Source of the DNA: Eledone cirrhosa
Taxonomy: Eukaryota > Mollusca > Cephalopoda > Octopoda > Eledonidae
NCBI GenBank assembly: GCA_964016885.1
Contig: OZ024742.1
Coordinates: 363,047,323-363,111,322, forward strand
Direction of reading: 5' to 3'
DNA: 64,000 bases
Shown here: piece after piece, positions 61,993 through 64,000 of the stretch
Numbering within the stretch: position 1 is the stretch's first letter
How the letters are laid out: each line of letters opens with the position of its first letter
The notes under the pieces: generated by a model
Database searches by the model: none
Told to the model about the DNA's origin: nothing
What the model saw: the letters and a program-made list of their open reading frames with translations, nothing else
Translations under genes and position numbers: made by a program

Positions 61993-62898
61993 TCTTTCTT
62001 TATTTCCACAGGGGCGTACAAAAATGACGTGACGGCGGGGTTTTACATAAAATGTTTAACAATGATAAATAACAATAAACTATATAAAAATATAACAATT
62101 GAAATCCCCATTGGAAGGGGGGGGGGGGGTGATGCTACTGCGGGGTTGTTTTACACCCCGTGGATAGAACAACCCTCGACACCAGGAACACGTTTTGTTG
62201 GTGTTCCCGTCTTCCCTCTGCTTATCTTCCTCAACCTACAGGTTTATATACATAGAAGGCCCATTCACCCCGGACATTTTCGCCACATTCACCCACCTTT
62301 CAGCAAATTTACTGGGGTGTAGCACCTTTCTCTCCACTCTCACCTTCCTTCTGAAGTGATACTTAAAGAATGGGATAAGTTGTTGTCCGGAGAGAAAGGT
62401 ACTTGCCCTCAGTCCTTTTAACCTCGTCCACCATATTACCTCTTTCGCCATAGCCACCAGACAGAGGAAGACCGCCTCTCCTTCATTCTTAAATGAAGGC
62501 GGCGGCGTGATCCTCACGATGGACTCGGCTGACAACTGGATACGTCCCACACGTGACAGTAGCTGTTCGACATAATTCCACAGGTCGGTCACCCCTGGGC
62601 ACTGAACAATTGCATGCAGAACGGTTTCGTGTCCTGCTCACATCTTGGACAGGTCCTTTTGGCAGGATCTATGCCAGCGCGTCCGTGCCTGTAGATTTTG
62701 TATCGAACTGCTAGAGCTCCTCGGTAGCACTGCCAGGTCAGAGACCTCTGGAAGTTATCCATTGGCCCTGGACGGAAAGTCCTCCCGAACAGACTAGCCA
62801 GTTCGTATTCCTCGATGCCTAGAGTTTCCCCGAGAACGTCGAAGTGGAGTCTCAGCTGATTCCCGTTTCCGCTTTGTAGAGGGCTGTGGACGCCTGAA
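61936..62898 (-). mobile_element. Tx1-like LINE, copy E, 5'-truncated
   Basis: On the minus strand it starts 'gcattcaggcgtccacagcc', immediately after the TATC tail of copy F. It corresponds to the part of ORF2 upstream of the C-terminal knuckle (compare 14,583 in copy B). It runs to 'ggaaataaagaaagatatc' and a (TATC)n tail at 61,992-61,950. About 36 bp are deleted near its start relative to copy B. Confidence 0.82.
62236..62898 (-). pseudogene. LINE ORF2 C-terminus, copy E
   Basis: The last 118 aa are open (62,592-62,236): DLWNYVEQLLSRVGRIQL, AMAKEVIWWTRLKGLR and KFAERWVNVAKMSGVNGP. Upstream, the knuckle CPRCEQD is present but a 1-base deletion shifts the frame before its His and last Cys. 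It resembles the copy B and D subfamily more than A and C (KFxxRWVNVAKM against RFYERWVKVARM). Confidence 0.8.
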
Positions 62899-64000
62899 TG
62901 CAGATAGATGGATAGATATGTAGATAGATAGATTTCTTTTATTTGCCACTAGGGCATCAAAAGTGGGACAAGTACAAAGGGGGGAGTTTACACAAAAAGG
63001 CGTCCTCAATAAGGAGGAGGCAATAACAAAATATAAAAATAAAATAAGATATAACAAAAAATAAAATTTTTAACAAAATCCTCAATAGAGAGGAGGCGCC
63101 TTGGGGGGTCGCACACACCCCCGAAAAAAGTGTGCAACCCTTCTCCTCAGGAGCACAGAGAAGGGGTGCTCCCTTGGTCTTTCATCTTCCTCACCTATAG
63201 TCTGATGTAGAGTGAAGACCCATTCACACGGGCCATTCTCGCCACTTTCACCCATCTTTCATAGAAACGGCTGGGGTGCAGCACCTCTCTCTCCATCCTG
63301 ATCCTTCTTCCGAAATGATATCGGAAGAAACGGACCAGTTGTTGGCCAGAGAGAAAGGTGCCCGACCTCAGTCCTTTCAGACGCGTCCACCATACAACCT
63401 CTTTCGCCATGGCTATTACGCACAGAAACACCGCCTCTGCTTCATCTTTGAAGGGGGGAGGCGGCTTGATCATTACAATAGACTCGGTGGTCAACCGCAT
63501 CGGTCCCACCCTTGACAGCAGTTGTTCGACATAGCCCCACAGATCGGCTACGCCCGAGCAGTGTACTAATGCGTGTGCAACGGTTTCCTCGTCGCACACG
63601 CATCTGGGACAGATCTTTTTGGCGGGGTCCCTACCCGGGCGCCCGTGTCTGTAGAGCCTTTCTCGAACGGGTAAAGCCCCTCGGTAGCACTGCCAGGCCA
63701 GGGACTTCTGGAAGTTGTCCATAGGTCCCGGGCTGAATGTCCTACCGAACAGGCTGGCCAGTTCGTCCTCCTCCATGTCTAGGGCTTCTCCGAGGGCGTC
63801 GTCGCACCTGCTGCGCACCAGCCCTCTATAGAATGTTGCGGTGGAGTCTCCACTGATAACCGGATCCGCCTGCCAGAGGGCGGTGAGCGCCTGGGCACAC
63901 TCAGTGTGCCAGGCGCCCAGTTTTCTCGGTCTTTGCTTGACCCAGGATTGCAGCTCGGTGAGTGAGACGAGTCTGGGAAAGGTTCGTCTCACAAACGAGG
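62899..64000 (-). mobile_element. Tx1-like LINE, copy F, runs off the window
   Basis: This is a minus-strand copy of the A/C subfamily. The tail is a TATC-type tract at 62,935-62,902, the AATAAA equivalent is at about 62,940, and the 3' UTR matches copies A and C. The 5' part lies beyond position 64,000. Confidence 0.88.
63195..64000 (-). CDS. LINE ORF2 C-terminal region, copy F, open and partial
   Basis: There is an uninterrupted frame of about 268 codons from the window edge to a stop at 63,195-63,197. It reads through TELQSWVKQRPRKLGAWH, ISGDSTATFYRGLVRSRCDD, the knuckle CPRCVCDEETVAHALVHC, WWTRLKGLRSGTFLSGQQLV and ARMARVNGSSLYIRL. Unlike copies A and C it has no stop or frameshift in this part, so it best shows the intact C-terminus. 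The RT and endonuclease domains are outside the window, so activity cannot be judged. Confidence 0.85.
   Translation of the reverse strand, partial: SFVRRTFPRLVSLTELQSWVKQRPRKLGAWHTECAQALTALWQADPVISGDSTATFYRGLVRSRCDDALGEALDMEEDELASLFGRTFSPGPMDNFQKSLAWQCYRGALPVRERLYRHGRPGRDPAKKICPRCVCDEETVAHALVHCSGVADLWGYVEQLLSRVGPMRLTTESIVMIKPPPPFKDEAEAVFLCVIAMAKEVVWWTRLKGLRSGTFLSGQQLVRFFRYHFGRRIRMEREVLHPSRFYERWVKVARMARVNGSSLYIRL

Overview
This window is eukaryotic repeat DNA. It most likely comes from a coleoid cephalopod, probably an octopus. The evidence is two copies of a tRNA-derived SINE with the 'gaggttaactttgcctttcatcc / gtcgataaa / agtaccagtaatgtactgg' body typical of cephalopods, an RTE-like LINE end with a (GATGAT)n tail, abundant (TA)n, (TATC)n and (CT)n microsatellites, and no compact gene organisation. 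I see no convincing host gene. Every protein homology I can recognise belongs to a mobile element.

Layout: (1) 1-5.7 kb and 13.9-20.6 kb hold head-to-tail copies of one Tx1-like (L1/Tx1 group) non-LTR retrotransposon. Its ORF1 has a CCHC knuckle. Its ORF2 has an APE-type endonuclease, a reverse transcriptase and a C-terminal zinc knuckle. The copies meet inside (TATC)n tracts. Two more copies lie on the minus strand at 61.9-64 kb. All are broken or truncated. (2) 6.08-7.2 kb is a nested foldback made of palindromes and (TA)n. (3) 7.4-11.3 kb is a Penelope-like element whose GIY-YIG endonuclease ends form a 1.3-kb inverted repeat around a damaged reverse transcriptase. (4) 11.7-13.8 kb has a SINE, a decayed Helitron helicase fragment and a hairpin-arm repeat. 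(5) 20.7-24.1 kb has a short inverted-repeat element, CT-rich minisatellites, a 34-bp tandem repeat, a SINE and the 3' end of an RTE-like LINE.

(6) 24.14-54.75 kb, almost half the window, is one uninterrupted tandem array of a 17-bp monomer (consensus ctactaactacacagac), about 1,800 copies. In the middle (about 34-46 kb) the monomers are organised into nearly identical higher-order units of roughly 2.0-2.8 kb. The flanks are less regular. The array has no open frame.

(7) 54.8-61.8 kb is dense in inverted-repeat elements: a hairpin element, an 18-bp TIR element, a Penelope-like GIY-YIG remnant, and two composite structures in which direct and inverted duplications interlock. A second type of tRNA-derived SINE follows.

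The window reads as heterochromatin-like DNA shaped by retrotransposon insertion into microsatellites, fold-back duplication and satellite amplification. The most interesting points are the 17-bp higher-order satellite, the (TATC)n-junction LINE tandem, the interlocking fold-back units, and a shared CTGAT/GAAACG motif in several hairpin elements. All similarity statements come from reading by eye; no alignment or database search was run.
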